49,684 nt of DNA from Acidobacteriota bacterium (GTDB lineage Bacteria > Actinomycetota > Acidimicrobiia > Spongiisociales > ZC4RG35). The translations under genes and the position numbers were made by a program. Below are positions 7,029 through 15,620 of the stretch, piece after piece. Position 1 is the first letter of the stretch. Every line of letters starts with the position of its first letter. The notes beneath the pieces are model-generated. The model was not told the origin of the DNA and did no database searches. It saw only the letters and a program-made list of their open reading frames with translations. The stretch is from assembly GCA_004356805.1 (NCBI GenBank), contig SMXW01000064.1, forward strand, positions 1 to 49,684, given 5' to 3'.

Positions 7029-9680
7029 TCAGGCCTTCACGCTGGCAAGGTCTGGTCCCCAGCCGACATCCACCTTCAGTGGCACCTCGAGACCGGTAAC
7101 ACCCTCCATGGTTTCGACCACCAACCTCTCAGCCAGAACCGACTCATCTTCGGGCACTTCGATGATCAACTCGTCGTGGATCTGGAGGAGCATGGTGGAC
7201 GCCATCTTCTCCTTTCGCATCACCGAATCCAGGTCGATCATTGCCTTTTTGATGATGTCCGCCGCCGAGCCCTGGACGGGTGCGTTGAGCGCCATCCGCT
7301 CCCCCATCTGACGGATCCTGAAGTTGTCCGACTTCAATTCGGGCAGATAGCGCCTCCGTCCAAAGAGAGTCGTCGTGTAACCATCGTTACGTGCGGCAGT
7401 CACCAACGAGGCCATGTACTCCTTCACATGGTGGAACTGGGAGAAGTAGGCATCGATGTGCTCCTGGGCCTCTTCGCGCGAAATCCCCAGACGATCGGCA
7501 AGACCGAAGGCTTCCATCCCGTAGAGCAGGCCGAAGTTGATCATCTTGGCCATGCGCCGCTGCTGCGTCGACACATCCTCGGTCGGCACATCCCAGACAC
7601 GGGCCGCGGTCGCCGTGTGAATGTCAAGTCCGCTTTGGAACGCCTCGTTGAGAAACGGGTCACCACTCATATGGGCCAAGACTCTGAGCTCGATCTGGGA
7701 GTAGTCGGCGACCAGAAACAGATTGCCTTCACCGGCGATGAAGGCGCGGCGAATGCCTTTTCCCGACTCCGATCGAACCGGAATATTCTGCAAGTTTGGG
7801 CTATCAGAAGAGAGACGACCGGTCGCCGCTGCCATCTGGTTGAACGTTGTGCGGATCCTGCCGTCGGGATCGATCAACGGTAGATAGCCATCGACATAGG
7901 TAGAACGTAGTTTCTCCAACTCGCGATACTCGAGCAGGGCGTCCACGAGGGGATGGTCGAGCTTCTTCAATACCGAGGCGTCGGTCGAAGGTTTCCCCGT
8001 CGAGGTTTTCTTGCTGATGGGGAGGCTCAGCTTGTCGAAGAGAATCCTCCGAAGTTGATCCGTTGAATTGACGTTGAAAGCCTCACCGGCCAGTCCGTGG
8101 ATCTTTGACTCGAGTTTGGTGATACGGGAGCGCAGATCCTTCCCCATCTCCTCGAGATAGGCCCTGTCGACCCCGATGCCGGCGTGCTCCATTCGCGCCA
8201 GTACCGGTATGAGGGGTAATTCGAAGTCAGTGAAGAGATCAACCTCGTCGCGTTCGAACAGCTCTTTTCCAAGCTGGTCGGCAAGCCGGCGCACGGCCTC
8301 GACACATCGCCCCTCGAGGTCCACGTCGAGCCCGGAGTCGAAAGGCAACATGCCTGCGGTGTCTTCATCGTCAGGTGACACAACCTCGACGCCGAGGACA
8401 CGCTCGGCGATCTCAGCAAGGTCATAGCTTCGCGAGGATGGATTGAGGATGTAGGCGGCCAGGGCGGTGTCCATACGGGGGTCGGTGAGGTCGTAGCCCT
8501 GGTCTAGGAGAGCTCGGGCTATCGACTTCAAGTCGTGGCCGATCACTCCGATGGCGCCCGAGCCGATCCCGTCGAGAATGGGGCCGGCGTCTTCAAACGG
8601 TACGACAACGGCCTCACCCGGTCCTATTGACACGGCTAGACCGAACGGTCCCCTACCGTCGGAAGCCAGTCCGACAACAAGGGTATCGCGATTGGCCAAA
8701 TTGGAGATTCGGTCGGCGGTAGTAACCAACTCGGACTCAACGTCGAGGATCTCGGTCGCACCGCCGGTCGATGGCAGGGCATGCTCGAGGTCGTTCCACA
8801 TCGAGTGGAATTCCAGACTGTCGAACAGGTTTTTCACCGTGCTCCGGTCCCACTCCCTTGTCTCGAAATCGGTCGTGGAGTGACCGAGATCGAGATCGTC
8901 AACGAGGTCCATCAGCTCGAGGTTGAGAAAAACCTGCTCGCGACTGGCTGCCAGATTCTCCCTGAGTCTCGGGGTCATGTCCCCGATGGCTGCATACACG
9001 CCGTCAACCGAGCCGTGCTCGGCTATCAACCGCGAAGCGGTCTTCTCTCCTACACCCGGCACACCGGGGAGGTTGTCTGAGTTGTCGCCTAGCAGCGACG
9101 CGTACTCAACGTATTGGGATGGCGTGATCCCGTATTTCTCTTGTATGTAGGCATCGTCGGCAAGCACGATGTCACTGATCCCACGACGTGTGTACACCAC
9201 CTGAACCGGTCCGCCCACCAGTTGGAAGGCATCGCGATCCCCGGTGACGATCAGCACTTCCCACCCATCTTCAACGGCGTTCCGGGTGAGAGAGGCGATG
9301 ATGTCGTCTGCCTCGAAGCCCTCCATCCGGAGTTGGTTGATCTGAAGGGCCTGAAGGACCTCATCCATCAACGGAAGCTGACTTCGGAAGTGGTCGGGTG
9401 CCTTCTTCCGCTGCGCCTTGTACTCGGGGTAAGCCTCAGTGCGGAACGTCTTTCGAGAAACATCCCAGGCGACAGCGATCCCGTCTGGGTGAAAGTCCTT
9501 GAGTAGACGGATCAACATCCGGGTGAAGCCGAAGACCGCATTGGTGACCTGACCGGATTTCGTAGCGAGGTCCTCGGGAAGTGCGTAAAAGGCGCGGTAG
9601 GCGATCGAGTTACCGTCGATCAGGGCGAGAGTTGGCACGACGGCGACGCTACTACCTCTCCCCGAGACCGCCTCGGTCAA
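7029..9680 (-). CDS. polA: DNA polymerase I
   Basis: An 883-residue polymerase for Okazaki-fragment processing and repair. The N-terminal FEN-like 5'-3' nuclease (LALIDGNSIAYRAF, LLGDNSDNLPGVPGVGEKTA) is intact. The C-terminal polymerase has motif A DYSQIELRVLAHMSGD, motif B RRMAKMINFGLLYGMEAFG and motif C LLQIHDELIIEVPED. The middle 3'-5' exonuclease-like domain lacks the DxE motif (DTLVVGLASD is seen instead), and the later catalytic Asp positions are not evident, so proofreading is probably lost, as in mycobacterial PolA. The TTG start at 9680 overlaps the upstream small gene as TTGA. A GTG at 9638, after GGAGAGG, is an alternative that would give a more usual N-terminus. Confidence 0.95.
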   Translation of the reverse strand: MTEAVSGRGSSVAVVPTLALIDGNSIAYRAFYALPEDLATKSGQVTNAVFGFTRMLIRLLKDFHPDGIAVAWDVSRKTFRTEAYPEYKAQRKKAPDHFRSQLPLMDEVLQALQINQLRMEGFEADDIIASLTRNAVEDGWEVLIVTGDRDAFQLVGGPVQVVYTRRGISDIVLADDAYIQEKYGITPSQYVEYASLLGDNSDNLPGVPGVGEKTASRLIAEHGSVDGVYAAIGDMTPRLRENLAASREQVFLNLELMDLVDDLDLGHSTTDFETREWDRSTVKNLFDSLEFHSMWNDLEHALPSTGGATEILDVESELVTTADRISNLANRDTLVVGLASDGRGPFGLAVSIGPGEAVVVPFEDAGPILDGIGSGAIGVIGHDLKSIARALLDQGYDLTDPRMDTALAAYILNPSSRSYDLAEIAERVLGVEVVSPDDEDTAGMLPFDSGLDVDLEGRCVEAVRRLADQLGKELFERDEVDLFTDFELPLIPVLARMEHAGIGVDRAYLEEMGKDLRSRITKLESKIHGLAGEAFNVNSTDQLRRILFDKLSLPISKKTSTGKPSTDASVLKKLDHPLVDALLEYRELEKLRSTYVDGYLPLIDPDGRIRTTFNQMAAATGRLSSDSPNLQNIPVRSESGKGIRRAFIAGEGNLFLVADYSQIELRVLAHMSGDPFLNEAFQSGLDIHTATAARVWDVPTEDVSTQQRRMAKMINFGLLYGMEAFGLADRLGISREEAQEHIDAYFSQFHHVKEYMASLVTAARNDGYTTTLFGRRRYLPELKSDNFRIRQMGERMALNAPVQGSAADIIKKAMIDLDSVMRKEKMASTMLLQIHDELIIEVPEDESVLAERLVVETMEGVTGLEVPLKVDVGWGPDLASVKA

Positions 9681-9994
9681 TTGGGGAGGGTGGTGAGCAG
9701 ACGATCCCTCTTGGTGACCAGGGCGTCCCTCTTCGAATTGAGGTCAGCCAGGGTCTTCTCGAATCGCCTGACGTCGGCAGCAGTTAGACCGGCTTCCTCG
9801 CGGTCGATGTAGTTGCCGACCGCCGCGTCACGCTGGGCGTCTTCATCGATGGACCGGTGGTACTCGAGTTCGGCATCGACGTTTCGTGCCTCTTCCTCGA
9901 GTTTGGCGATCTTTTCGTTGAGCCGAAACAGTCGCCGATGAATGCGTTTCATGCCGGGCTCAGCGCCTGCCCAGGGGTCGCCTATTCCCTTCAT
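9677..9994 (-). CDS. Small coiled-coil protein of unknown function
   Basis: Not recognised. A 105-residue, highly charged protein: residues about 15-55 and 75-100 have heptad-like Leu/Ile spacing and many Lys, Glu and Arg, suggesting two helices that form an antiparallel coiled coil. No signal peptide, membrane segment or Cys pairs. It overlaps the polA start by four bases, so the two are probably co-transcribed and coupled. A second ATG at residue 15 (MKRIHRRLFRLNEK) may be the real start. Compact composition and the operon link argue that it is a real gene, but the function cannot be inferred. Confidence 0.65.
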   Translation of the reverse strand: MKGIGDPWAGAEPGMKRIHRRLFRLNEKIAKLEEEARNVDAELEYHRSIDEDAQRDAAVGNYIDREEAGLTAADVRRFEKTLADLNSKRDALVTKRDRLLTTLPN

Positions 9995-10049
9995 GGGCCA
10001 TACACTCCCACATCAGTGCTCCCAACGGTACTCACGCCGGAGAGCACCA

Positions 10050-10136
10050 GCCGGAGTGACGGAATAGGCAGACGTGCAGCACTCAAAATGCTGTGTCCTC
10101 AGTGGCGTGTGGGTTCGAGTCCCACCTCCGGCACCA
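10050..10136 (+). tRNA. tRNA-Leu (anticodon CAA)
   Basis: An 87-base class II tRNA with the CCA end encoded. Acceptor arm GCCGGAG pairs with CTCCGGC. Anticodon stem CAGCA/TGCTG encloses loop CTCAAAA, giving anticodon CAA (codon UUG). A long variable arm (TGTCCTCAGTGGCGTGTG) is as expected for leucine. The T arm GTGGGTTCGAGTCCCAC is canonical. The gene is on the plus strand, divergent from the small gene before polA. A truncated amidohydrolase begins within 30-60 bases downstream, which makes the 3' end a plausible old integration site. Confidence 0.95.
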
Positions 10137-10163
10137 CGGAAAGGCGCTGCTCGACCAGCCGTG

Positions 10164-10475
10164 ATGAGCATTCATGACGCGCCAAGTCCTCAGCGGGTCG
10201 GATTCACCAAAGCGCTCCGGGCCGGTGTGAAGATCGCCTACGGAACCGACGCCTGCGTCTATCCCCACGGCAACAACGCTCAACAGTCGTCCTGTTACGT
10301 CGATCACGGACTGAGTGCGGCCCAAGCCATCCAGAGCGCCACAAGTTGGGCCGCCGAGTTGACGGGGTGGAAGGACAGGGTCGGATCGCTGACCCCTGGA
10401 ACCCATGCCGATCTCGTCATCGTGGAAGGCAACCCGCTCGATGCCATCAGCTGTTGGAAGACGTCAGTGGTGTGA
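10164..10475 (+). pseudogene. Amidohydrolase C-terminal remnant
   Basis: About 100 residues that match only the C-terminal end of metal-dependent amidohydrolases (imidazolonepropionase / Xaa-Pro dipeptidase type): FTKALRAGVKIAYGTDA, carrying the conserved metal-ligand Asp, then QAIQSATSWAAELTGW and the closing beta-sandwich strand VGSLTPGTHADLVIVEGNPL. The HxH metal motif and most of the barrel are missing, so it cannot be an active hydrolase. The visible similarity starts about 55 bases after tRNA-Leu. The frame is intact from an ATG at 10164, with no recognisable ribosome-binding site. It is best read as a gene fragment left by a deletion or integration event at the tRNA. Confidence 0.8.
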
Positions 10476-10509
10476 TGAAGGGAGGTGAGTGGGTGGTTGA
10501 GTCACATCG

Positions 10510-11910
10510 CTAGATGGGCAACCTCACGGTGATTGTCGTCCCCTTGCCCGGCATCGATTCGGCGGTCACTTCGCCACCCATCAACTCCACCAACCCCGAG
10601 ACGATCGAAAGACCCAGCCCACTCCCTTCGTTTCTGAGCTGTCGCTGTCGGCCGACGTAATGCCGGTCGAAGATGTGTGGAAGGTCTTCGGGAGTGATCC
10701 CGATGCCGGTGTCCGCTACTTCGATTACACAGGACGAGCCCTCTTCACTGACCACCACGGTGACGGTCCCAGTCTCCGGTGTGTATCGCATCGCGTTCTC
10801 AACGAGATTCTGGGCAATCTGGCCCAAACGATCGGGATCAGTCTCCAACACCAGACCCTCGTTTGCCTCGATCGACAACTTCACTCCGATCTCCTTGGCG
10901 TGTCGGCTGAAGCCCTCGACAACCTCTTTCACATGAGCGCCCACGTCGACCTGCTCCGTCCGTAGGCTGAACTCGGGCTGCTCCAACCGGGCAAGGGTCG
11001 AAAGATCTTCGATCAGACGACCCAGTTGACGGCTCTGGACACCGAGCACTCCACCGATTCGTTCGATCTCCTCGGGGTCGACCTCTCCCCCCTCGAGGGC
11101 TTCGGCGTATCCCCCAATCGTCGTCAGCGGGGTTCTCAGGTCATGACCAATGCCCAAGATAAAGTCCCGCTCTCTCATCTGGCTTGCCTCCAGCTCCTGT
11201 GCCATCTCATTGAAGGCGACAGCAACCTCATCAAGTTCGGGATCTTCGAGGTTCGGAACACGAACGCTCAAGTCTCCGTCGGCCAAATCACGTGAGGCAT
11301 TCGCCAAGGGCTCGAGGCGGTTAGCAACCGATCCGGACAACAGGCGAGCTAATAACGCCGACAGCACACCGATCCCCACGATGATCACCAACATGGCACC
11401 GAGCTGATCGACCAACCGAACTATCGGCGCCTCACGGGCAAGCCCAACAAGCAAGGTGACATCGGTGTTCTGGACTGAGATAGTTGTCGGTGTGATCACC
11501 ACCAGCTCTCCCGTGCTCGACCGGGTGAACTGGGTGACGCCCGAATCCAGGGTGTCCTGGTCGAGATTCACGCGGTCGAATAGGTCGCTGGAGAATCGGG
11601 CATCGCCATCCTCGGGGATCACCGCAAAGGCGATATCCGAGCCTCCGGCCGTTCGCCGGATCCGACCCAAACGAGGTTCCAACTGGTCACCTTGAAGTAG
11701 ATGAAAAAGCTCTTGGACCGCTCCGGGTCTTCGCGCGATGCGTTCCAACGTTTCCTCGATGATGAGCACGGCCTCTTGCGACGAGTGCTGCATCTCACGG
11801 TAGGTAGCGTCGATCACTGCCCTTTGATAGGCAAAGGCCGACCCGGCGAGGACGAGAAGTCCGGTGACCGCAGCGACGCCCGCGATCGTCCAGAAAAGAC
11901 GACGACGCAT
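10510..11910 (-). CDS. Two-component sensor histidine kinase
   Basis: A 466-residue membrane kinase. Membrane segments lie at about 6-28 and 170-193 with an extracytoplasmic sensor domain between them. A HAMP linker (about 190-243) follows, then the dimerisation domain with phospho-accepting His256 in GIGHDLRTPL. The ATPase domain has N box QNLVENAMRYTPE, G1 DTGIGI and G2 GSGLGLSI. The ATG at 11910 overlaps the regulator stop by one base (TAATG). The frame reads further upstream, but that would lie inside the regulator gene. It phosphorylates the regulator encoded immediately upstream. The sensed signal cannot be told from the sequence. Its stop is 34 bases from the convergent amidohydrolase remnant. 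Confidence 0.95.
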   Translation of the reverse strand: MRRRLFWTIAGVAAVTGLLVLAGSAFAYQRAVIDATYREMQHSSQEAVLIIEETLERIARRPGAVQELFHLLQGDQLEPRLGRIRRTAGGSDIAFAVIPEDGDARFSSDLFDRVNLDQDTLDSGVTQFTRSSTGELVVITPTTISVQNTDVTLLVGLAREAPIVRLVDQLGAMLVIIVGIGVLSALLARLLSGSVANRLEPLANASRDLADGDLSVRVPNLEDPELDEVAVAFNEMAQELEASQMRERDFILGIGHDLRTPLTTIGGYAEALEGGEVDPEEIERIGGVLGVQSRQLGRLIEDLSTLARLEQPEFSLRTEQVDVGAHVKEVVEGFSRHAKEIGVKLSIEANEGLVLETDPDRLGQIAQNLVENAMRYTPETGTVTVVVSEEGSSCVIEVADTGIGITPEDLPHIFDRHYVGRQRQLRNEGSGLGLSIVSGLVELMGGEVTAESMPGKGTTITVRLPI

Positions 11911-12587
11911 TACCGGCCCAACCGGTAACCGACGCCCCAAACCGTCTCGATGGGGATTCCTTCGATCTTCTTGCGGAGCTGTCTGATGTGGACGTCCACT
12001 GTCCGGGTCTCGCCGAAGTACTCGTAGCCCCACACTCCCTCCAGGATCTGGCCTCGGCTCATCGCCAGGCCGGCGTTTTCTGCGAGAAACCAGAGCAGGT
12101 CGAACTCCTTCGCGGTCGGTTCGACAACCACAGAAGAGGGTGTGGTCACGGTCCGCTTGCCGTCATCGATCTCGTACCCGTCTATGTCGAGTAGACGTGG
12201 CTTCGCCGGCGGTTCCTCCGAACGACGCAGCACTGCCTTGATCCGAGCCATCAGCTCCCGGGGGGAGAAGGGTTTTGTGACGTAGTCATCGGCGCCCATC
12301 TCCAGGCCGAGGACTTTGTCCACTTCTGTGTCCCGTGCGGTCAGCATTATCACCGGGGTTTGAGAGAACTCCCTGATCCTCCGGCATGTTTCGATCCCGT
12401 CGATGCCCGGCAGGTTGATGTCGAGGAGGATGGCTGAGACGGGTCGGATCCGAAGCCGCTCGATCGCCTCTTCTCCGGTGAGGGCATGCAAGAACCGATA
12501 GCCGTCACGTTCGAAGAAGCCGCGAAGCATGTCGGCGATGGCGTCGTCGTCTTCGACGAGCAGAACTGATCTGGTGAGACCGACCAT
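11910..12587 (-). CDS. OmpR/PhoB-family response regulator
   Basis: A 225-residue two-domain regulator. The receiver begins SVLLVEDDDAIAD; phospho-acceptor Asp56 lies in LLDINLP and the conserved Lys in YVTKPFSP. The C-terminal winged helix has the OmpR-type features AKEFDLLWFLAENAG, then VWGYEYFGETRTVDVHIRQLRKKIE. It is transcribed ahead of its histidine kinase, coupled by TAATG. Target genes are not apparent; ygfZ lies 40 bases upstream on the same strand, but a functional link is unlikely. Confidence 0.95.
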   Translation of the reverse strand: MVGLTRSVLLVEDDDAIADMLRGFFERDGYRFLHALTGEEAIERLRIRPVSAILLDINLPGIDGIETCRRIREFSQTPVIMLTARDTEVDKVLGLEMGADDYVTKPFSPRELMARIKAVLRRSEEPPAKPRLLDIDGYEIDDGKRTVTTPSSVVVEPTAKEFDLLWFLAENAGLAMSRGQILEGVWGYEYFGETRTVDVHIRQLRKKIEGIPIETVWGVGYRLGR

Positions 12588-12627
12588 ACCCCACAGTCTG
12601 CCTTCATATTTGTAAAGAACCGGTGAA

Positions 12628-13467
12628 CTATGTCTGTGGTTTCCGTGGGATTTCCCGAATCACCGCTTTGAAACCATCCACCGATACCAGATCGCCCGGT
12701 GCCAGTTCACGTCTCACCAGGGCTAGACCGATCGAGTTGCTCACAGACGTCAGCGTGCCGACTTTCTTGTCGTCGGCCTCCAGCGACATTCCTGGCTCTG
12801 CGCCTGTCCCTTCGATCTCGAGGATGCGTAAGTGGCGGTTGACGTGGCCACGGCTGTCGATACGAGCCACAAGCTCCTGACCCAGATAACAACCCTTGGT
12901 GAAGTCAACGGTCGACTCAACAAGACCCGACTCCTGGGGAATGGTCTTCCCGTCGACGTCGACTCCCCAGTAAGGCTCACCCGCGGCGATGCGGAGCGAC
13001 TCGTACTCTGTGGCGTCGCCCTCCTCTAGGTCGGGACGGTCTCCCACGACCAGAGTTCTCTGAATCCCGGGCCAGGAGACGTCGGCCTCGAGGCCGACGT
13101 CGGTCATGGACCAGGTTCCAGGCTCGACTGCGGTTTCTCCAACCACGATCCACGCTGGTTGGTCGGTGTGTCCAATCTCGACATCCACCCTGATCCGGTA
13201 TCGACCAAGTGTCGCGGCCAGATCCCCGCCACGCCCTCTGTCGGTGACCAGCCTTATCTCGTCATCACCACGCATCACCCAGAGGATGTGGTCGAGTTTT
13301 CCTTGTGGGCCAAGGAGAAGCGAGCGAGCCACCTGACCTGACTCCATCGTTCCGATCTCCTGACTGATCAGGTCGTTGAGAAACCGGATGGTGTCGGCGC
13401 CCCGGAACCAGACCAGGTCGGGTGTCTCGGGTGCCAGCCACGGAGAGGAGCTAGGAGATGGGGTCAC
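12628..13467 (-). CDS. ygfZ: Folate-binding protein YgfZ (GcvT-like)
   Basis: A 279-residue protein of the GcvT-like folate-binding family. The diagnostic motif KGCYLGQE is present in DFTKGCYLGQELVARI. The N-terminal WFRGADTIRFLNDLISQ region also fits. YgfZ/IBA57 proteins support repair or assembly of certain Fe-S enzymes using tetrahydrofolate. GTG start at 13467. It is not obviously in an operon with ccdA, whose stop lies 71 bases upstream on the same strand, nor with the two-component genes 40 bases downstream. Confidence 0.9.
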   Translation of the reverse strand: MTPSPSSSPWLAPETPDLVWFRGADTIRFLNDLISQEIGTMESGQVARSLLLGPQGKLDHILWVMRGDDEIRLVTDRGRGGDLAATLGRYRIRVDVEIGHTDQPAWIVVGETAVEPGTWSMTDVGLEADVSWPGIQRTLVVGDRPDLEEGDATEYESLRIAAGEPYWGVDVDGKTIPQESGLVESTVDFTKGCYLGQELVARIDSRGHVNRHLRILEIEGTGAEPGMSLEADDKKVGTLTSVSNSIGLALVRRELAPGDLVSVDGFKAVIREIPRKPQT

Positions 13468-13538
13468 TGTCGATAGACCTTATGCACGGTCTGTCCCTTG
13501 GGGAACAACTCCAACGCTCCGCCGCGGGGAAAAGTGAA

Positions 13539-14309
13539 TCAGACGGAAGCAAGGTCCTCCAGGAAGGGGACAGCATCGAAGATCTGGACGAACCAGGCGG
13601 AGAGGTCTCCAAGACGTCCGGTGAGCATCACAACACCGAACAACGCAAGGAACACACCCGAAGCGATGTTGATCGGTTTCAGATATGGCTTGAGCCGCCC
13701 AAAGAACTTGAACATGCCCAACCCAGCCAGAAGGAACGGAACACCGAGACCCAACGAGTAGGTGACCAACAAGAGCACCCCCCGCCCAAGAGTCTCCTGG
13801 GTGGCGGCTGTGGCCAGAATCACGGTGAGGACAGGTCCGATGCACGGGGTCCACCCGAATCCGAAAGCAACACCCATCACTGGCGGGGCCCATCTCCCCA
13901 GCTTGGAAGGTCTCACCTGCACCCGCTTCTCCTGGCTCATCGTGGAGAGGAAGCCACGGTTGGAGACCGCCATTGCAACCATCAGTATCCCGAAGGCGAT
14001 GATCACCAGACCAGAAATCCGGGTGAAAGTGCCCAGGTTCTGTCTCAGGAACGTCCCAAAAATCGTGGCCCCGGCACCAAGAGCAGCGAATACCACGGTG
14101 AACCCGGCGATGAACATGAGAATGACCCGGGTCATCCGACGCGGAGACACATCACCGGCTTCCAGCTGCGACGCCGAATAACCAGACATCATCGACAAAT
14201 ACCCCGGCAGCAAGGGAAGCACACACGGAGAGACAAACGAAATGATCCCAGCTCCAAAAGCAATCAGAAGCTGAACCAGATATGCCGCTTCACCAACACC
14301 TTCAAACAT
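13539..14309 (-). CDS. ccdA: Cytochrome c biogenesis / thiol-redox membrane protein CcdA
   Basis: A 256-residue protein with about six membrane segments, equivalent to the central DsbD domain. The two redox cysteines are in SPCVLPLLPG near the start and GWTPCIGP in the middle. CcdA passes electrons across the membrane to extracytoplasmic thioredoxin-like proteins for cytochrome c maturation or disulfide reduction. ATG at 14309 chosen: the frame extends to 14492, but the extra residues are hydrophilic and overlap the divergent MFS gene. No ccsB, resB or tlpA partner is present in this window. Confidence 0.9.
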   Translation of the reverse strand: MFEGVGEAAYLVQLLIAFGAGIISFVSPCVLPLLPGYLSMMSGYSASQLEAGDVSPRRMTRVILMFIAGFTVVFAALGAGATIFGTFLRQNLGTFTRISGLVIIAFGILMVAMAVSNRGFLSTMSQEKRVQVRPSKLGRWAPPVMGVAFGFGWTPCIGPVLTVILATAATQETLGRGVLLLVTYSLGLGVPFLLAGLGMFKFFGRLKPYLKPINIASGVFLALFGVVMLTGRLGDLSAWFVQIFDAVPFLEDLASV

Positions 14310-14358
14310 CGTGGTCCTGAAAACGGGTAAACACACCCCGATCTTCCCACACCCGAGG

Positions 14359-14366
14359 TATACGCT
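14359..14366 (+). promoter_or_regulatory. -10 element for the MFS gene, apparently leaderless
   Basis: TATACGCT lies six to eight bases before the MFS ATG at 14373. TATACG or TACGCT fits an actinobacterial -10, which would place the transcription start at or within a base or two of the ATG. No ribosome-binding site is seen. No convincing -35. Confidence 0.4.
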
Positions 14367-14372
14367 CCCTAA

Positions 14373-15620
14373 ATGCACCGGGCCATTCGTCGGGTTCTTG
14401 ACCCTCTCCTGCCCGTTGAGCATTTTACCCGCAACGACCGCCGTATCGTCTTCGTCATATGGGTAGCCGGGGTTGTCCAGGGCTTTGCCCAATCACAAGC
14501 AAGCGCTTCTCTGCCTTTCACCCGGGCCGGACTAGGTCTGTCCGAAGGGGAGGTGAGTCTTCTGCTGGGGATTGCCCGGCTGGCAGCCTTTGCCGCCTTG
14601 CCCCTGGGCTGGCTGGGGGATCACCGCGGACGGAGGAAGCCTTTCCTTTGGGCCATGACCCTGATCGTCGTCGGTGGATCGTTTGCCGGGCTGGTGAGCG
14701 AGGCCTGGCAGTTTGGGGTCTTCCACGCCATGTTGCGCACCGGGACCGCCGTGGTTTCCGGGCTGGCCGTTGTCCTCCTTGCCGAGAACACCAGCCTCCG
14801 GATCAGGGCATATGCCATCTCCTTCTATGGAGCCGCCGTCTCACTTGGCAGCGGGATGGCGCTGATGTCGATACCACTCGCCGACGGTGGCGGCGAGGCG
14901 TGGCGCATCCCCCATCTCCTTACCGGTCTCGCCTTCCTCTTGTTGCCGTTTCTCATCAAGAACGTCCCGGAAAGCGGGATATACCTGGAACAGCCCGAGG
15001 GCGGCCACTGGCGTGAACTGATCAGCGGGGTGTGGGCTTCCCGCTTCTGGGTCGTCGTCAGCATCGGATTCCTGGCATCTGCTTTTGGAGCTGTCGGTGC
15101 GGCCTTCTCCACAGAGTGGCTCATCACCCAGGTGGGACTGAGCACCGGTAACACCGTGATCATCCTCCTTGTCGGGGGCACGCTTGGCGGCATCGGTTTC
15201 TTCGTCGGCGGTCACCTGGCGGACGCTTGGGGTCGTCGGAGCACGTCGGTGATGAGTCTTCTACTGGCGTTGGCGGGCGGGCTCACCCTCTACTCGGTCA
15301 CTTCCGTACCTCTTATTCTCCTGGCCGTGTTTATCTCGGCATTCGGGACGTTCGCCTTTGTCCCCGCGGCAGGCTCACACCGGGCCGAGCTCTTCCCGAC
15401 GACACTCCGATCGAGTGCCAACATCGCGGCGACGAACATGGCTCTTGCCGGATCGGCCTTAGGTTTGATCATCACCGGCATTTACACGATCGACACCCTC
15501 GGACTCCGCAACACGATGCTGATCCTCGGCATCGGTGTCGCCATCGCCGCCGGGTTGACCCTGCTCCTGCCGGAGACACGGGGTCAGGACCTGACAGCGA
15601 TCTCGGCCGATCGACGGTAA
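14373..15620 (+). CDS. MFS transporter
   Basis: A 415-residue major facilitator with about twelve membrane segments. The inter-helix 2-3 signature is GWLGDHRGRRKPFL, and a second-half counterpart reads GGHLADAWGRRSTSV. The C-terminal cytoplasmic end LLPETRGQDLTAIS resembles sugar-porter-like carriers. Substrate unknown. It diverges from ccdA with 63 bases between starts, and its last 37 bases overlap the convergent MATE gene. The start is supported by a -10-like element just upstream and no ribosome-binding site, suggesting leaderless translation. Confidence 0.88.
   Translation: MHRAIRRVLDPLLPVEHFTRNDRRIVFVIWVAGVVQGFAQSQASASLPFTRAGLGLSEGEVSLLLGIARLAAFAALPLGWLGDHRGRRKPFLWAMTLIVVGGSFAGLVSEAWQFGVFHAMLRTGTAVVSGLAVVLLAENTSLRIRAYAISFYGAAVSLGSGMALMSIPLADGGGEAWRIPHLLTGLAFLLLPFLIKNVPESGIYLEQPEGGHWRELISGVWASRFWVVVSIGFLASAFGAVGAAFSTEWLITQVGLSTGNTVIILLVGGTLGGIGFFVGGHLADAWGRRSTSVMSLLLALAGGLTLYSVTSVPLILLAVFISAFGTFAFVPAAGSHRAELFPTTLRSSANIAATNMALAGSALGLIITGIYTIDTLGLRNTMLILGIGVAIAAGLTLLLPETRGQDLTAISADRR

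Noticed and set aside
13458..14330. A 290-codon plus-strand frame antisense to ccdA
   Set aside because: Hydrophilic, His/Arg/Gln-rich translation typical of an antisense frame over a membrane-protein gene.
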